This document shows, piece by piece, positions 1 through 7,993 of a DNA stretch of 64,000 nt. The stretch comes from Rikenella microfusus (GTDB taxonomy: Bacteria; Bacteroidota; Bacteroidia; Bacteroidales; VadinHA17). Made by a program: the position numbers and the translations under genes. The stretch spans positions 22,295-86,294 of the forward strand of contig DYKN01000008.1 of the NCBI GenBank assembly GCA_020722575.1. The letters are read 5' to 3'. The notes beneath the pieces were generated by a model, which saw nothing but the letters and a program-made list of their open reading frames with translations, was not told where the DNA came from and searched no databases. How positions within the stretch are numbered: position 1 is the first letter of the stretch; the number at the start of each line of letters is the position of its first letter.

Positions 1-213
1 TCCGCAGTTTACCGGAATATATTGCCCATGCTTCCTTGTACTGTAACTGTGAATCACCTGGGGAAAAATCTCTTTCCCTGTACCGCTTTCCCCTGTTATA
101 AGAACCGAAAGATCTGTTGATGCAACCTGTACCGCAATGTCAAGGGCCCTGTTAAGCCCGGGATGATTCCCGATAATACCAAATCTCTGCTTTATACTTT
201 GAAGATCTCTCAT
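1..213 (-). CDS. Sigma-54-dependent transcriptional activator, 5' part only
   Basis: The first 71 codons of a gene that runs off the left edge of the window. The protein opens almost directly with an AAA+ sigma-54 interaction domain: after about 40 residues comes a Walker A motif, GESGTGKE, followed by a stretch ending VNCG that is typical of this family. There is no room for an N-terminal receiver or GAF domain, so this is the short form of activator that starts with the central ATPase. Such proteins use ATP to open promoter complexes formed by RNA polymerase with sigma-54. The ATG at 211-213 is preceded by a good Bacteroidota promoter. The C-terminal DNA-binding domain lies outside the window, so target genes cannot be guessed. 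Confidence 0.85.
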   Translation of the reverse strand, partial: MRDLQSIKQRFGIIGNHPGLNRALDIAVQVASTDLSVLITGESGTGKEIFPQVIHSYSTRKHGQYIPVNCG

Positions 214-563
214 CCTTAACTAAATAATATTGTGCAAATTTACTCAATTTTTATTTCCCTTGAAAACTCCTTTTTTATAAATTCGTATTACAAAATAATC
301 TGATTTGACAATTATACGCCGGTATACGCCGGCAAAATAATAATTATCTACTTTTTTCCGCTCTTCTGCCAATCAAGTTGAAAAACATATAAAACGTAGT
401 GAAGGAAACAGCCTGATCGGTATAATGATTAAAGAAATATCCTCTGAAGTTTTTCGAGAAAAAAAAAAGTATATTGGGAAAATGATTCATTTTTGATACA
501 GAATAATTTATTTTTTAGATTTTTGTGTGACCAAAACTATTTAGCGTGAAAAAGGATAGTAAA
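214..563. other. Divergent intergenic region between the activator gene and kdsB
   Basis: About 350 AT-rich bases without a gene. They hold the minus-strand promoter at 235-265. For kdsB the best candidate is a TTTG at 492-495 with a degenerate GATTTTTG at 518-525, spaced 22 bases apart, which is a poor match. A short direct repeat, cgccggtatacgccgg, lies near 317-332. Nothing else was recognised. Confidence 0.5.
235..265 (-). promoter_or_regulatory. Bacteroidota-type promoter for the sigma-54 activator gene
   Basis: Read on the minus strand, TAAATTTG (242 to 235) matches the -7 consensus TAnnTTTG, and TTTC (265 to 262) lies 19 bases upstream in the place of the -33 TTTG. Transcription would start about 15 bases before the ATG at 213. 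One mismatch in the -33 box; no experimental support. Confidence 0.55.
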
Positions 564-1325
564 ATGAATATAGTTGGTATTATACCTGCGCGTTACGGTT
601 CAACGCGTTTCCCCGGCAAGCCGCTTGCCATGCTCGGGAAGTGGCCTGTGATAAGGCATGTTTATACTCAGGCAGGAAAGTCTCTGGAGAATGTATGTGT
701 GGCTACCGATGATGAAAGGATATTGAATGCCGTACATGATTTCGGAGGTATTGCTGTAATGACCTCATCAAAACATCGAAGCGGCACTGACCGGTGTTCC
801 GAAGCTGTTTTATTATACGAAAAAATGACCGGATTAACCGTCGATGTAGTAATCAATATACAGGGTGATGAACCATTCATCAACCCCAGCCAGATCACCC
901 TGCTTGCCTCATGTTTTAACAACCCGTCAGTAGAGATCGCCACTCTGATACGCAAAGTAGAACAAGATGAAAACCTGTTCGATGAAAACCATCCGAAAGT
1001 TGTGGTTAATATTTATGGTGATGCCATCTACTTCAGCCGATCAGTTATTCCTTTCGTTAGAGATGTACAAAAAGATAAATGGCAATTAAAGCACACCTTT
1101 TATAAACACATTGGTATATACGGATACCGGAAAGAAATTCTTCAGGCAATTACCATGCTTTCACCTGGTTCACTCGAAATCGCAGAATCGCTTGAACAAA
1201 ACCGGTGGCTTGAAAACGGTTTCCGCATAAGGACAGCCATAACTCACTGGGAAAGCATCAGCATCGATACACCCGAAGACCTGGAAAAAGCAAGAAAATA
1301 TTTTGAAAAACTAAATTTTTTCTAA
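564..1325 (+). CDS. kdsB: 3-deoxy-manno-octulosonate cytidylyltransferase (CMP-KDO synthetase)
   Basis: KdsB activates KDO with CTP to give CMP-KDO, the donor for the inner core sugar of lipopolysaccharide; it acts in the cytosol. The 253-residue product has the family length and opens with IIPARYGSTRFPGKPL, the nucleotide-binding signature of KDO and related sugar cytidylyltransferases. VINIQGDEPFI lies further on, as expected for the metal and sugar site, and the C-terminal DTPEDLEKAR segment is also typical. A GTG at 546 in frame would add six residues (MKKDSK), but homologues begin at the equivalent of the ATG at 564, and an AAAGGA lies just upstream of it, so I use the ATG. The gene stands alone, followed after 54 bases by the small secreted protein. 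It fits with the lipid A genes at 17.7-22.3 kb. Confidence 0.95.
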   Translation: MNIVGIIPARYGSTRFPGKPLAMLGKWPVIRHVYTQAGKSLENVCVATDDERILNAVHDFGGIAVMTSSKHRSGTDRCSEAVLLYEKMTGLTVDVVINIQGDEPFINPSQITLLASCFNNPSVEIATLIRKVEQDENLFDENHPKVVVNIYGDAIYFSRSVIPFVRDVQKDKWQLKHTFYKHIGIYGYRKEILQAITMLSPGSLEIAESLEQNRWLENGFRIRTAITHWESISIDTPEDLEKARKYFEKLNFF

Positions 1326-1379
1326 TAAAATGAAACATTTGCATAATTTTTGCTGTATAAATGTTCTAAGAATGCTTAA

Positions 1380-1751
1380 ATGAAAAGTTTGTTGTTATCG
1401 GTTTTCTTTCTTTTTCTCTGTACAGCACTTCTTGCCCAGAAAGAGGCAGTAATAATTTCCATGAACCAGAACAGCAGACTTCCAGATAATGAAAATCAGG
1501 TTTCCGTAAACATCTATCCTGTGCCCGTCAAAGACGGTCGGATAACCATAGAAACTAACAGGGAAATATCTGAAATCAGAATCACCAACATTATCGGTCA
1601 GGAAATTTATAAATCTGTTTTTAACAATCCTGAAAAAGAAGTGAGGATAAACCTTAACAATTCAGGAAGAGGTATTTATATCATTGTAATTACCTTTTAT
1701 GACAATACCCGGGTTGTTAAGAAGATTACCTCCGAAGGCCCCGCAGCATAA
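1380..1751 (+). CDS. Small secreted protein consisting mainly of a type IX sorting domain
   Basis: A 123-residue protein with an N-terminal signal peptide (residues 1-19: basic start, hydrophobic core, cleavage near LLAQ). About 20 residues follow, and then the rest, from residue 40 on, looks like a type A C-terminal sorting domain of the type IX secretion system. The NIYPVPVKDGRITIET segment corresponds to the usual YPNP start, ITNIIGQEIYK is the middle strand, and GRGIYIIVI matches the usual G-x-Y end region. It ends with VVKKITSEGPAA, longer than the common V-K-K end. There is no obvious cargo domain. It would be exported by Sec and then recognised by the T9SS outer-membrane translocon, of which SprA at 47.3-54.7 kb is a part. 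Function unknown; it could be a remnant of a larger secreted protein. Confidence 0.8.
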   Translation: MKSLLLSVFFLFLCTALLAQKEAVIISMNQNSRLPDNENQVSVNIYPVPVKDGRITIETNREISEIRITNIIGQEIYKSVFNNPEKEVRINLNNSGRGIYIIVITFYDNTRVVKKITSEGPAA

Positions 1752-1788
1752 GTAGTTTTATGGAATCTTTAATTCTCCTTATTAATAT

Positions 1789-2790
1789 TCACCTATAAGA
1801 ATTGCTCTTTTCAAGTAACGATTTGAAATATTCCCTTTCGCAGGAAAGGTCAATTCCTTCTATTCTCTTCTCAGCTTTGTCAATCTTCATAAGGCTGGTC
1901 TCTGCAAATTTTTTTACTTCTTCAGGTCGGAAAGAAATAAGTTTGTGATTATATGCCTTAATAATTTCTGTCACATCCCTGTATTCTGACATTGTGTTAT
2001 TATCAAAAAAAGTACAGGAGAAGGCATTAAAAATATAATCAAAGGCAGATGTTGAAGGGTGAACCATATCATCGGCATAGAATCTGTAATCACGCAAATC
2101 ATCCATTAAAAGTTCATAAGCCGGGAAATATATCGGATGAGTGTAATGCTCAAGAAGTCGTTCAACTGCAAGGAACAGAACAGATTTGCTGACCTGATTG
2201 CCATGCACTCCGTCTTTTAGGTAACGAACCGGACTGATTGTAAAAACTACTTTTATCGAGCTGCTGAAATTTGATATTCTGCCAAGCAGTGGTGTCCATA
2301 AATCAGTGATCTCTTCCACTGAAAGCAATTCATTTGTAAAAAATGAAGACGGAAGTTTATGACAATTTGAAACAATCATTCCGTTTTCTCTGAGCTTATA
2401 AACCCTTGCTGTTCCAAAAGTTACAAAAAGAAATTCGGTCTTCTTCAGAAATTCATGGGCAGATCTGATACAGTTATTTATTTTTTCAATCAGCTTATCA
2501 GGATCCGAAGAAGTAAAATCTGTATAGTGGTAGAAACTGAAATAGACGTTGTTATTGATGAAGAGATCCTTACGGGAAAATTCTTTATTGCTAATTATTA
2601 AATCAAGAGTATTGGCCACCGAAACAGGATTGTATACTGTTCCGAAAGGATTTATCATTACCTTGAATTTTGCCTCAGAAAGCTTCTTCCCGGTTTCAGC
2701 TGCAAAACATGAGCCAACAAACATTAAATGACTCTGATAATCAATTTTTTTCGCTGATGGTTCTATGTCAAATGTAGTACGGAGGATCAT
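1789..2790 (-). CDS. GSCFA domain protein
   Basis: A 333-residue protein named for the GSCFA motif, found here at residues 26-30 within a MFVGSCFA stretch. The family is common in Bacteroidota and some Proteobacteria and is remotely related to SGNH/GDSL hydrolases. LFVTFGTARVY and TISPVRYLKDG in the middle and DDMVHPSTSAFDYI near residue 238 are typical conserved blocks; the DxxHPS motif resembles the Asp-His pair of SGNH esterases. No signal peptide or membrane segment is visible. It lies 10 bases downstream of a serine hydrolase gene, so the two are probably one transcript. The substrate is unknown; acyl-ester or carbohydrate-ester chemistry would be a guess. Confidence 0.88.
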   Translation of the reverse strand: MILRTTFDIEPSAKKIDYQSHLMFVGSCFAAETGKKLSEAKFKVMINPFGTVYNPVSVANTLDLIISNKEFSRKDLFINNNVYFSFYHYTDFTSSDPDKLIEKINNCIRSAHEFLKKTEFLFVTFGTARVYKLRENGMIVSNCHKLPSSFFTNELLSVEEITDLWTPLLGRISNFSSSIKVVFTISPVRYLKDGVHGNQVSKSVLFLAVERLLEHYTHPIYFPAYELLMDDLRDYRFYADDMVHPSTSAFDYIFNAFSCTFFDNNTMSEYRDVTEIIKAYNHKLISFRPEEVKKFAETSLMKIDKAEKRIEGIDLSCEREYFKSLLEKSNSYR

Positions 2791-2800
2791 TTCTGCGTAA

Positions 2801-3622
2801 TCAGGGAATTAAATTTTTAATCCAGCTAATTATTTCATTAAAGACTCTGTCGCTGAACGGTTCATTATGCAATTCGTGATATCCACCTTCCCATATTTTC
2901 AATGTGATCAATTTAGATTTTGAAGCTACCTCGCTGCTTCCGGCCGGTGATGTTATCTGATCATCCAAACCATGCATGAGCAGTACCGGAACGGAGAGGG
3001 TCTCTGCATTCTGCAAACAATATTCCCCTGCCGATATCGCGTTGTAAAAGAGGCTGACAGAAATAAAGTCATGAACAAGAGGATCAGTGGTATATTTATC
3101 AACCACATCATTAATCCTCGAAAGATGTTCAGTAACAAGACCAGTGCGTTGAACGAAGGAAGGTAAAATGTGCCTCATTATTCCTGCAAGAATTTTTTTC
3201 CCTCTTGAAGGCTCAAAAGCAAGCTTTATCCAGGGGGACGTGATAATTGCACCTTTTATGTCAGGTTTTTTTCTGAGAATATAACTGAGAACTATTCCAC
3301 CTCCCAGACTATGACCATAAAGAAAAATCGGAACATCTTGAAATGTCTTGCTGCACTCACTTATCAAAATGCCAATCATCTCATCCGTAATCCTATAGCT
3401 TTTTATATGCCCGCGTTTACCGTCAGATTTACCATGACCCGGCAGGTCAACGGCAATAAATCCAAATCCACTGTTATGAAACTTCTTTGCCCATTCATGG
3501 TATCTTCCCGAATGCTCTCCCAAACCGTGAATCAAAATGATAAATCCCATTACATCATTTCCTGGACTCTTTATAAACCCTCTCAATAATGTTCCATCCC
3601 GGAGCTTAATGTTAAAATCCAT
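2801..3622 (-). CDS. Alpha/beta hydrolase, lysophospholipase/monoacylglycerol lipase type
   Basis: A 273-residue alpha/beta hydrolase of the Hydrolase_4 (serine aminopeptidase S33-like, monoglyceride lipase) group. The fold markers are HGLGEHSGRYHEWA near residue 32, DLPGHGKSDG near residue 59, and the nucleophile elbow GHSLGG with Ser105. The other triad residues appear to be Asp221 (in HGLDDQIT) and His249 (in GGYHELHNE). These proteins typically cleave lysophospholipids or monoacylglycerols. I chose the ATG at 3620-3622 because the protein then starts MDFNIKLRDGT, like its relatives; the reading frame stays open for 16 more codons upstream, but that extension looks non-coding. It is the first gene of a probable two-gene unit with the GSCFA protein. 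Confidence 0.87.
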   Translation of the reverse strand: MDFNIKLRDGTLLRGFIKSPGNDVMGFIILIHGLGEHSGRYHEWAKKFHNSGFGFIAVDLPGHGKSDGKRGHIKSYRITDEMIGILISECSKTFQDVPIFLYGHSLGGGIVLSYILRKKPDIKGAIITSPWIKLAFEPSRGKKILAGIMRHILPSFVQRTGLVTEHLSRINDVVDKYTTDPLVHDFISVSLFYNAISAGEYCLQNAETLSVPVLLMHGLDDQITSPAGSSEVASKSKLITLKIWEGGYHELHNEPFSDRVFNEIISWIKNLIP

Positions 3623-3843
3623 AATGTTAGAAATTGAAAGTAAAATTTCTGTATAAAAATAACAAAACAAGATTATACATGACCAATCAGCAGAAAAAAC
3701 AATTAGAGCAAACCAGATCTTAACCCTTTATTTGTTTCTTTAAAAATCAAAAATCTTTATAAGTTATAAATCTGTATATCTATCTTTTACAAAGAATAAA
3801 AAAAATTTTAACTTTTTTTAACATTAATTACGATATTTAGATA

Positions 3844-3873
3844 TTTATATCTATTATTATTTTATTATATTTG
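3844..3873 (+). promoter_or_regulatory. Promoter of the ECF sigma factor gene
   Basis: TATATTTG at 3866-3873 matches the Bacteroidota -7 consensus TAnnTTTG, with TTTA at 3844-3847 near the -33 position (18-base spacer). The ATG follows 28 bases later. The whole 3671-3901 gap is very AT-rich and shows no second gene. Confidence 0.55.
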
Positions 3874-3901
3874 TAACGTCAAAACCATAAAAACTCACAA
3901 A

Positions 3902-4408
3902 ATGTCAACACAGGAATTTAACAACAGGCTTATAGAATTAAGAAGCAATCTTCACAGATTTGCTCTTACACTCACATCTGACCGCGATGATGCACTTGAT
4001 CTTCTACAGGATACTTATCTCAAAGCAATAACGAACAGGGACAAATTTGTTGATTACACCAATCTCAAGGCATGGGTATTCACAATTATGAAAAATACTT
4101 TCATCAACAATTATCGTCGCGGAGTAAAAGAAAACACAATTATTGATGGGACAAAAGATCTCTATTTCATTAATCTTCCACAGGATAGAGGATTCACCTC
4201 ACCCGATTCAGTATATTCAGAAAAGGAAATTGAAAAGGCCATTAAATCTCTCGATGATGAATACAGATTACCTTTCACCATGCATTTGCAGGGTTATAAA
4301 TACCATGAGATTGCAGAAAAATTGAATCTTAAGATAGGTACTGTAAAAAGCAGAATATTTTTTACAAGGCAGAAACTTATGAATATTCTTAAAGATTACA
4401 ACAATTAA
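3902..4408 (+). CDS. ECF-type RNA polymerase sigma factor, stand-alone
   Basis: A 168-residue sigma-70 family protein of the ECF type, with region 2 (LTSDRDDALDLLQDTYLKAI, followed by the -10-recognising helix LKAWVFTIMKNTFINNYRR) and region 4 (EIEKAIKSLDDEYRLPFTMH, then the helix-turn-helix with GYKYHEIAEKLNLKIGTVKS). It redirects RNA polymerase to a set of promoters. No anti-sigma factor or membrane sensor gene lies next to it: the upstream gene is a divergent lipase and the downstream one a YjbQ protein behind a terminator. Such orphan ECF factors are common in Bacteroidota, where they may respond to oxidative or general stress. What this one controls cannot be told from the window. Confidence 0.92.
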   Translation: MSTQEFNNRLIELRSNLHRFALTLTSDRDDALDLLQDTYLKAITNRDKFVDYTNLKAWVFTIMKNTFINNYRRGVKENTIIDGTKDLYFINLPQDRGFTSPDSVYSEKEIEKAIKSLDDEYRLPFTMHLQGYKYHEIAEKLNLKIGTVKSRIFFTRQKLMNILKDYNN

Positions 4409-4455
4409 AATCTGGTATAACGATTGACATACTCTCTAATTAGAGTAATCTCAAG

Positions 4456-4480
4456 AAGGGGACTTAAATGTCCCTTTTTT
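4456..4480 (+). terminator. Rho-independent terminator of the sigma factor gene
   Basis: GGGAC (4459-4463) and GTCCC (4470-4474) form a stem with a six-base loop, extended by A-U pairs and followed by TTTTTT. A perfect 12-base palindrome, CTCTAATTAGAG (4434-4445), sits just upstream and may be a second hairpin or a protein site. Confidence 0.8.
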
Positions 4481-4559
4481 ATTTGTTGATCTTTCATATA
4501 ATGAATAATCAGGCTATTAAATATTAACTTTGTGGTATTAACAAGCAAGTGTCAATCTT

Positions 4560-4967
4560 ATGTTCAGGAAGATTATTACAATCAGCACAGGATCAAGAAA
4601 TGGACTTTATGATATAACATCCGCAGTTCAGGGAATAGTAAAAGAGAGTGGCATAAAAAATGGTCTTGTCTCGGTATATGCAAGAGGTTCGACCTGTGCA
4701 ATAATGATACAGGAAAACTGGGATGAATCGGTTCAGAATGATGTTATAACTCTTTTAAACAGGCTTATCCCGGCAGGAGTCTGGGAACATGACAGACAGG
4801 ACAATAATGGTGATGCTCATCTAAAGGCTGGTATTGTGGGTCCTTCCGAAACTATTCCTTTAGTTGATGGCAAGGTTGGACTTTCAACATGGCAGAATAT
4901 CTTCTTCTGCGAGTTTGATGGACCCAGAAGCCACCGCGAAATAATGGTTACCGTTCTGGGCGAGTAG
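4560..4967 (+). CDS. yjbQ: YjbQ family protein (UPF0047, secondary thiamine-phosphate synthase-like)
   Basis: A 135-residue protein of the YjbQ/UPF0047 family. The conserved C-terminal half is clear: WEHDRQDNNGDAHLKAGIVG carries the family's histidines and Asp/Asn, and GLSTWQNIFFCEFDGPR is the family signature. Overexpressed E. coli YjbQ shows weak thiamine-phosphate synthase activity, but the true role is not settled. The N-terminal T-S-A-V-Q-G-I segment is also typical. A TAACTTTG at 4525-4532 could be its -7 box, about 28 bases before the ATG, but no good -33 box is seen. It converges on queG, with 37 bases between the stops. Confidence 0.9.
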   Translation: MFRKIITISTGSRNGLYDITSAVQGIVKESGIKNGLVSVYARGSTCAIMIQENWDESVQNDVITLLNRLIPAGVWEHDRQDNNGDAHLKAGIVGPSETIPLVDGKVGLSTWQNIFFCEFDGPRSHREIMVTVLGE

Positions 4968-5004
4968 TTAAAACCCATAGTACACGGAAAACACTCTTCA
5001 GCCC

Positions 5005-5949
5005 CTAAGCAGGATTACTTAGAACTGTTTCAATGTTCTTTTTAAAAATCTCAAATCTGACTCTTGCAACCGGAGTATGTCTGAAGAGTTTTTCATATTT
5101 CTGTCTGTCAAGTGTAAGCCATTCGTTTTTCTTCATCTTTCGCAAAACATCAGAAATATACAATTCAGGGTGATTATGCGATTTAATATTTTTATTCCAT
5201 GGGCATACTTCCTGACAGATATCACAGCCGAAAACTCTTCTATTAAATTTTTGTACCTCTTCCCGTATAAGTGGTTCTTTTTTTTCTATCGTCAGACTTG
5301 AAATGCATTTCCTGGCATCTACTGTACGGTTTTTATTAATGGCTCTGACAGGACAATGATCGATACACAAGCTACAACTGCCACATTTGTCTTCATGAAA
5401 GGGTTCGTCATAATCAAGGTCAATATCCAGCAATAAAATTCCTATAAAAAAGAATGATCCAAATGATTCATTTATTACCAGAGAATTTTTACCCTGCCAT
5501 CCTAATCCGGCCTCTACTGCCCATGCTTTTTCGAGAATTGCAGATGAATCGCAGAAAGCCTTTCCGCGAGCGTCAGGGAAAATTGATTTGATATACAGTA
5601 AAAGTTCATTCAGCTTATTTTTAATTATAAAATGGTAGTCATTCCCGAATGCATATCTTGAGATTAGAGGAACATCATTCTGTTCCTGTATAATATCGGT
5701 ATAATAATTCAGTCCGGTTACAATTACCGTTCTTGTACCGGGCAGAAGTATTGATGGGTCGAACCTTGCATCTGTATTTTTTTGAAGGTAATTCATATTT
5801 CCGTTCATTCCCGCCAGACGCCATTCAGTGAAAATATTTTCATATTCAAGAAGTCTTCTTGAGCGTGCAATACCAACAAGGTCAAAACCAAGTGAAAGTG
5901 CCTTTTCCTTAATAGATTCTGTAACGTACTTTGCAGGCTCTCCGGCCAT
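5005..5949 (-). CDS. queG: Epoxyqueuosine reductase
   Basis: QueG reduces epoxyqueuosine to queuosine in the wobble position of GUN-anticodon tRNAs, using cobalamin and two [4Fe-4S] clusters. Both ferredoxin-like motifs are present: CGSCSLCIDHCP near residue 185 and CDICQEVCPWN near residue 240. The conserved block around CDSSAILEKAWAVEAGLGW, which lines the active site, is also intact. The C-terminal HEAT-repeat extension found in many QueG proteins is missing or very short, which is usual in Bacteroidota. The ATG at 5947-5949 (MAGEPAKYV) starts 10 bases after the upstream stop. An in-frame start at 5991 would overlap the previous gene by 32 bases and looks less likely. It is the last gene of the suf operon, a sensible place for an Fe-S enzyme. 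Confidence 0.93.
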   Translation of the reverse strand: MAGEPAKYVTESIKEKALSLGFDLVGIARSRRLLEYENIFTEWRLAGMNGNMNYLQKNTDARFDPSILLPGTRTVIVTGLNYYTDIIQEQNDVPLISRYAFGNDYHFIIKNKLNELLLYIKSIFPDARGKAFCDSSAILEKAWAVEAGLGWQGKNSLVINESFGSFFFIGILLLDIDLDYDEPFHEDKCGSCSLCIDHCPVRAINKNRTVDARKCISSLTIEKKEPLIREEVQKFNRRVFGCDICQEVCPWNKNIKSHNHPELYISDVLRKMKKNEWLTLDRQKYEKLFRHTPVARVRFEIFKKNIETVLSNPA

Positions 5950-5959
5950 ATTTCTGGTA

Positions 5960-6280
5960 TTAGAGAAATCCCAGTTCGAGTTTTGCCTCATCGCTCATCA
6001 TGTCGCGGTTCCATGGGGGGTTAAAAGTTAGTTTTACATCACAGTCTTTTACACCACGGGTACCGGTAACCTTGTATTTCACTTCCTCGACAACCTGGTC
6101 AGCAAGCGGACAATTAGGAGCTGTCAGTGTCATGGTGATATGAGCAATGTGGTCATCGTCTACGTTAATTTCGTAGATAAGGCCCAGATCGTAAATGTTT
6201 ACAGGTATTTCAGGGTCGTAAACTGATCTAAGCACTCCTACTATCCTTGATTCTATCTCCTGTTTCTCAGCAATTTCCAT
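5960..6280 (-). CDS. DUF59/MIP18 family Fe-S assembly protein (SufT-like)
   Basis: A 106-residue single-domain protein of the DUF59 (FeS_assembly_P, MIP18) family. The core features are VYDPEIPVNIYDLGLIYEI, MTLTAPNCPLADQ with the invariant cysteine at about residue 57, and KLTFNPPWNRDMMSDEAK near the end. In other bacteria SufT proteins help mature Fe-S proteins when demand for clusters is high, and the eukaryotic relative acts in cytosolic Fe-S delivery. Position supports the call: 28 bases after sufE, in the same operon, and 10 bases before queG. Whether it acts as a carrier or a targeting factor is not known. Confidence 0.92.
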   Translation of the reverse strand: MEIAEKQEIESRIVGVLRSVYDPEIPVNIYDLGLIYEINVDDDHIAHITMTLTAPNCPLADQVVEEVKYKVTGTRGVKDCDVKLTFNPPWNRDMMSDEAKLELGFL

Positions 6281-6308
6281 TTCTGCATATTATTTTCAAT
6301 TTCAAAGC

Positions 6309-6755
6309 TTAATGTGACGCATCTGATTTTTTCACGCGATCACGGTATTCGTATGCCATAGCATATAATTTCATTTGCTTAATCATTGCAAGAAGGCCGT
6401 TCGAACGTGTAGGTGAAAGATTTTGTTTAAGACCAATTCTATCAATAAAATATAGGTCTGCATCCTTTATTTCAGCAGGTGTATGACCCGATAGTACTTC
6501 AACCAGCAATGAAATGATTCCTTTGGTTATCAAAGCATCGCTATCGGCATAAAAGGTTAAGATTCCATTTTTGTACTCTGGATAAAGCCAAACTTTTGAC
6601 TGGCAACCCTCAATCAGGTAATCGTTTTTCTTATATTCTGGACTTAGAGGGGGAAGATTTTTCCCTTTATCGATAAGAACAGTATATCGATCCATCCAGT
6701 CGTCGAATGCTGTGAACTCTTCAATGATTTTATCCTGTATACTGTTTATATCCAT
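6309..6755 (-). CDS. sufE: Cysteine desulfuration protein SufE
   Basis: SufE accepts the persulfide sulfur from SufS and passes it to the SufBCD scaffold. The 148-residue protein carries the active cysteine in LIEGCQSKVW (Cys51 from this start) and the family ends YFIDRIGLKQNLSPTRSNGL, with the conserved Arg before the final helix. The ATG at 6753-6755 lies 7 bases after the sufS stop. A TTG five codons upstream (6770) would overlap sufS and is less likely. It follows sufS directly, so the pair would be made together. Confidence 0.94.
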   Translation of the reverse strand: MDINSIQDKIIEEFTAFDDWMDRYTVLIDKGKNLPPLSPEYKKNDYLIEGCQSKVWLYPEYKNGILTFYADSDALITKGIISLLVEVLSGHTPAEIKDADLYFIDRIGLKQNLSPTRSNGLLAMIKQMKLYAMAYEYRDRVKKSDASH

Positions 6756-6762
6756 AACAGAA

Positions 6763-7980
6763 TTATGCAAACATTTCTATTACTTTTTTAATCCCGTCGG
6801 CCAGGATATCAATTTCCTCCGTCGTATTGTAAAAGCACAACGAGACCCTGATTGTTCCAACCAGGCCAAAACGTTCCAGAGCCGGCTGGGCGCAATGATT
6901 ACCTGTTCTGACAGCTATTCCAAGTTTATCGAGTATCATACCGGCATCATAATGATGTATACCTTTAATATTAAATGATATAACAGGGATTTTAAGTGCT
7001 GCATTACCTATTATTTGAACTTCATCAATTCCCTGAAGCTTTTCAGTAGCATAATTCAGGAGTTTCTGTTCACGGGAACTGATATCTTTCAATCCAAGCT
7101 CCGAAATATAATCTAATGCCCTTGCAAGGCCGATTGCAGCCGGGAAATTTGTTGTTCCGGCTTCGAATTTGAAAGGCAGGTCGTTATATGTAGTCTTTTC
7201 AAATGTTACATTTTTAATCATATCTCCGCCACCCTGATAAGGAGGCATCTCCTCAAGCAATTTCTCCTTGCCGTATAGTACCCCTATGCCTGCAGATCCG
7301 TAAATCTTATGCCCTGAAAAAGCATAAAAGTCACAGCCGATATCTCTCACATCGGTCGTTCCGTGCTGGATGCCCTGGGCACCGTCGATCAATACGGGTA
7401 TACCATGCCTGTGTGCTTCTTCTGTTATTTCCTTAACGGGGACTTCTGTACCAAGAGCATTAGAAGCCTGTGTGATAGCAACCAGCTTTGTTTTATCGGT
7501 AATAAGTTTAAGATATTCCTCAAATATAATCTGCCCGCTATCGTCAACAGGGATAACTTTAATTTTTGCTCCCTTCCGTTGACATAGCATCTGCCAGGGA
7601 ACAATATTTGAATGGTGTTCAATATGGCTGATTAATATTTCATCGCCTCTTTTGATATATTTTTCCCCGAATGAGAATGCGACCGCGTTGATTGAGCCTG
7701 TAGTACCGGACGTAAAAATTATCTCTTCTTTTTTTGCTGCATTTATAAAAGACCTGACCTTTTCTCTTGCTTTCTCATATTCTTCTGAGGCCATATCGCT
7801 CAGAGCATGAACACCTCTGTGAACATTTGCATTAAAGTTCAAATATATGTTATTGATTGCATCTATAACGCATTGTGGTTTTTGTGTAGTAGCAGCGTTG
7901 TCTAAGTAAATCAATTTTCTGCCATAAACTTCTTTCTGCAGAATTGGAAAATCGTTTCTGATACTTTTTATATCTTTCAC
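6763..7980 (-). CDS. sufS: Cysteine desulfurase SufS
   Basis: A PLP-dependent class II cysteine desulfurase that takes sulfur from L-cysteine and hands it as a persulfide to SufE. The pyridoxal lysine is in FSGHKIYG and the active cysteine in RTGNHCAQP; residues of the cofactor pocket, SHIEHHSN and DGAQGIQH, are also present. The start is uncertain. A GTG at 7978-7980 gives 405 residues (KDIKSIRNDFPIL), the usual family start, and leaves 13 bases after sufD. A TTG at 8008-8010 gives 415 residues but overlaps sufD by 17 bases. I prefer the GTG. It lies between sufD and sufE in the operon. Confidence 0.94.
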   Translation of the reverse strand: MKDIKSIRNDFPILQKEVYGRKLIYLDNAATTQKPQCVIDAINNIYLNFNANVHRGVHALSDMASEEYEKAREKVRSFINAAKKEEIIFTSGTTGSINAVAFSFGEKYIKRGDEILISHIEHHSNIVPWQMLCQRKGAKIKVIPVDDSGQIIFEEYLKLITDKTKLVAITQASNALGTEVPVKEITEEAHRHGIPVLIDGAQGIQHGTTDVRDIGCDFYAFSGHKIYGSAGIGVLYGKEKLLEEMPPYQGGGDMIKNVTFEKTTYNDLPFKFEAGTTNFPAAIGLARALDYISELGLKDISSREQKLLNYATEKLQGIDEVQIIGNAALKIPVISFNIKGIHHYDAGMILDKLGIAVRTGNHCAQPALERFGLVGTIRVSLCFYNTTEEIDILADGIKKVIEMFA

Positions 7981-7993
7981 TAAAGAGATTGTT

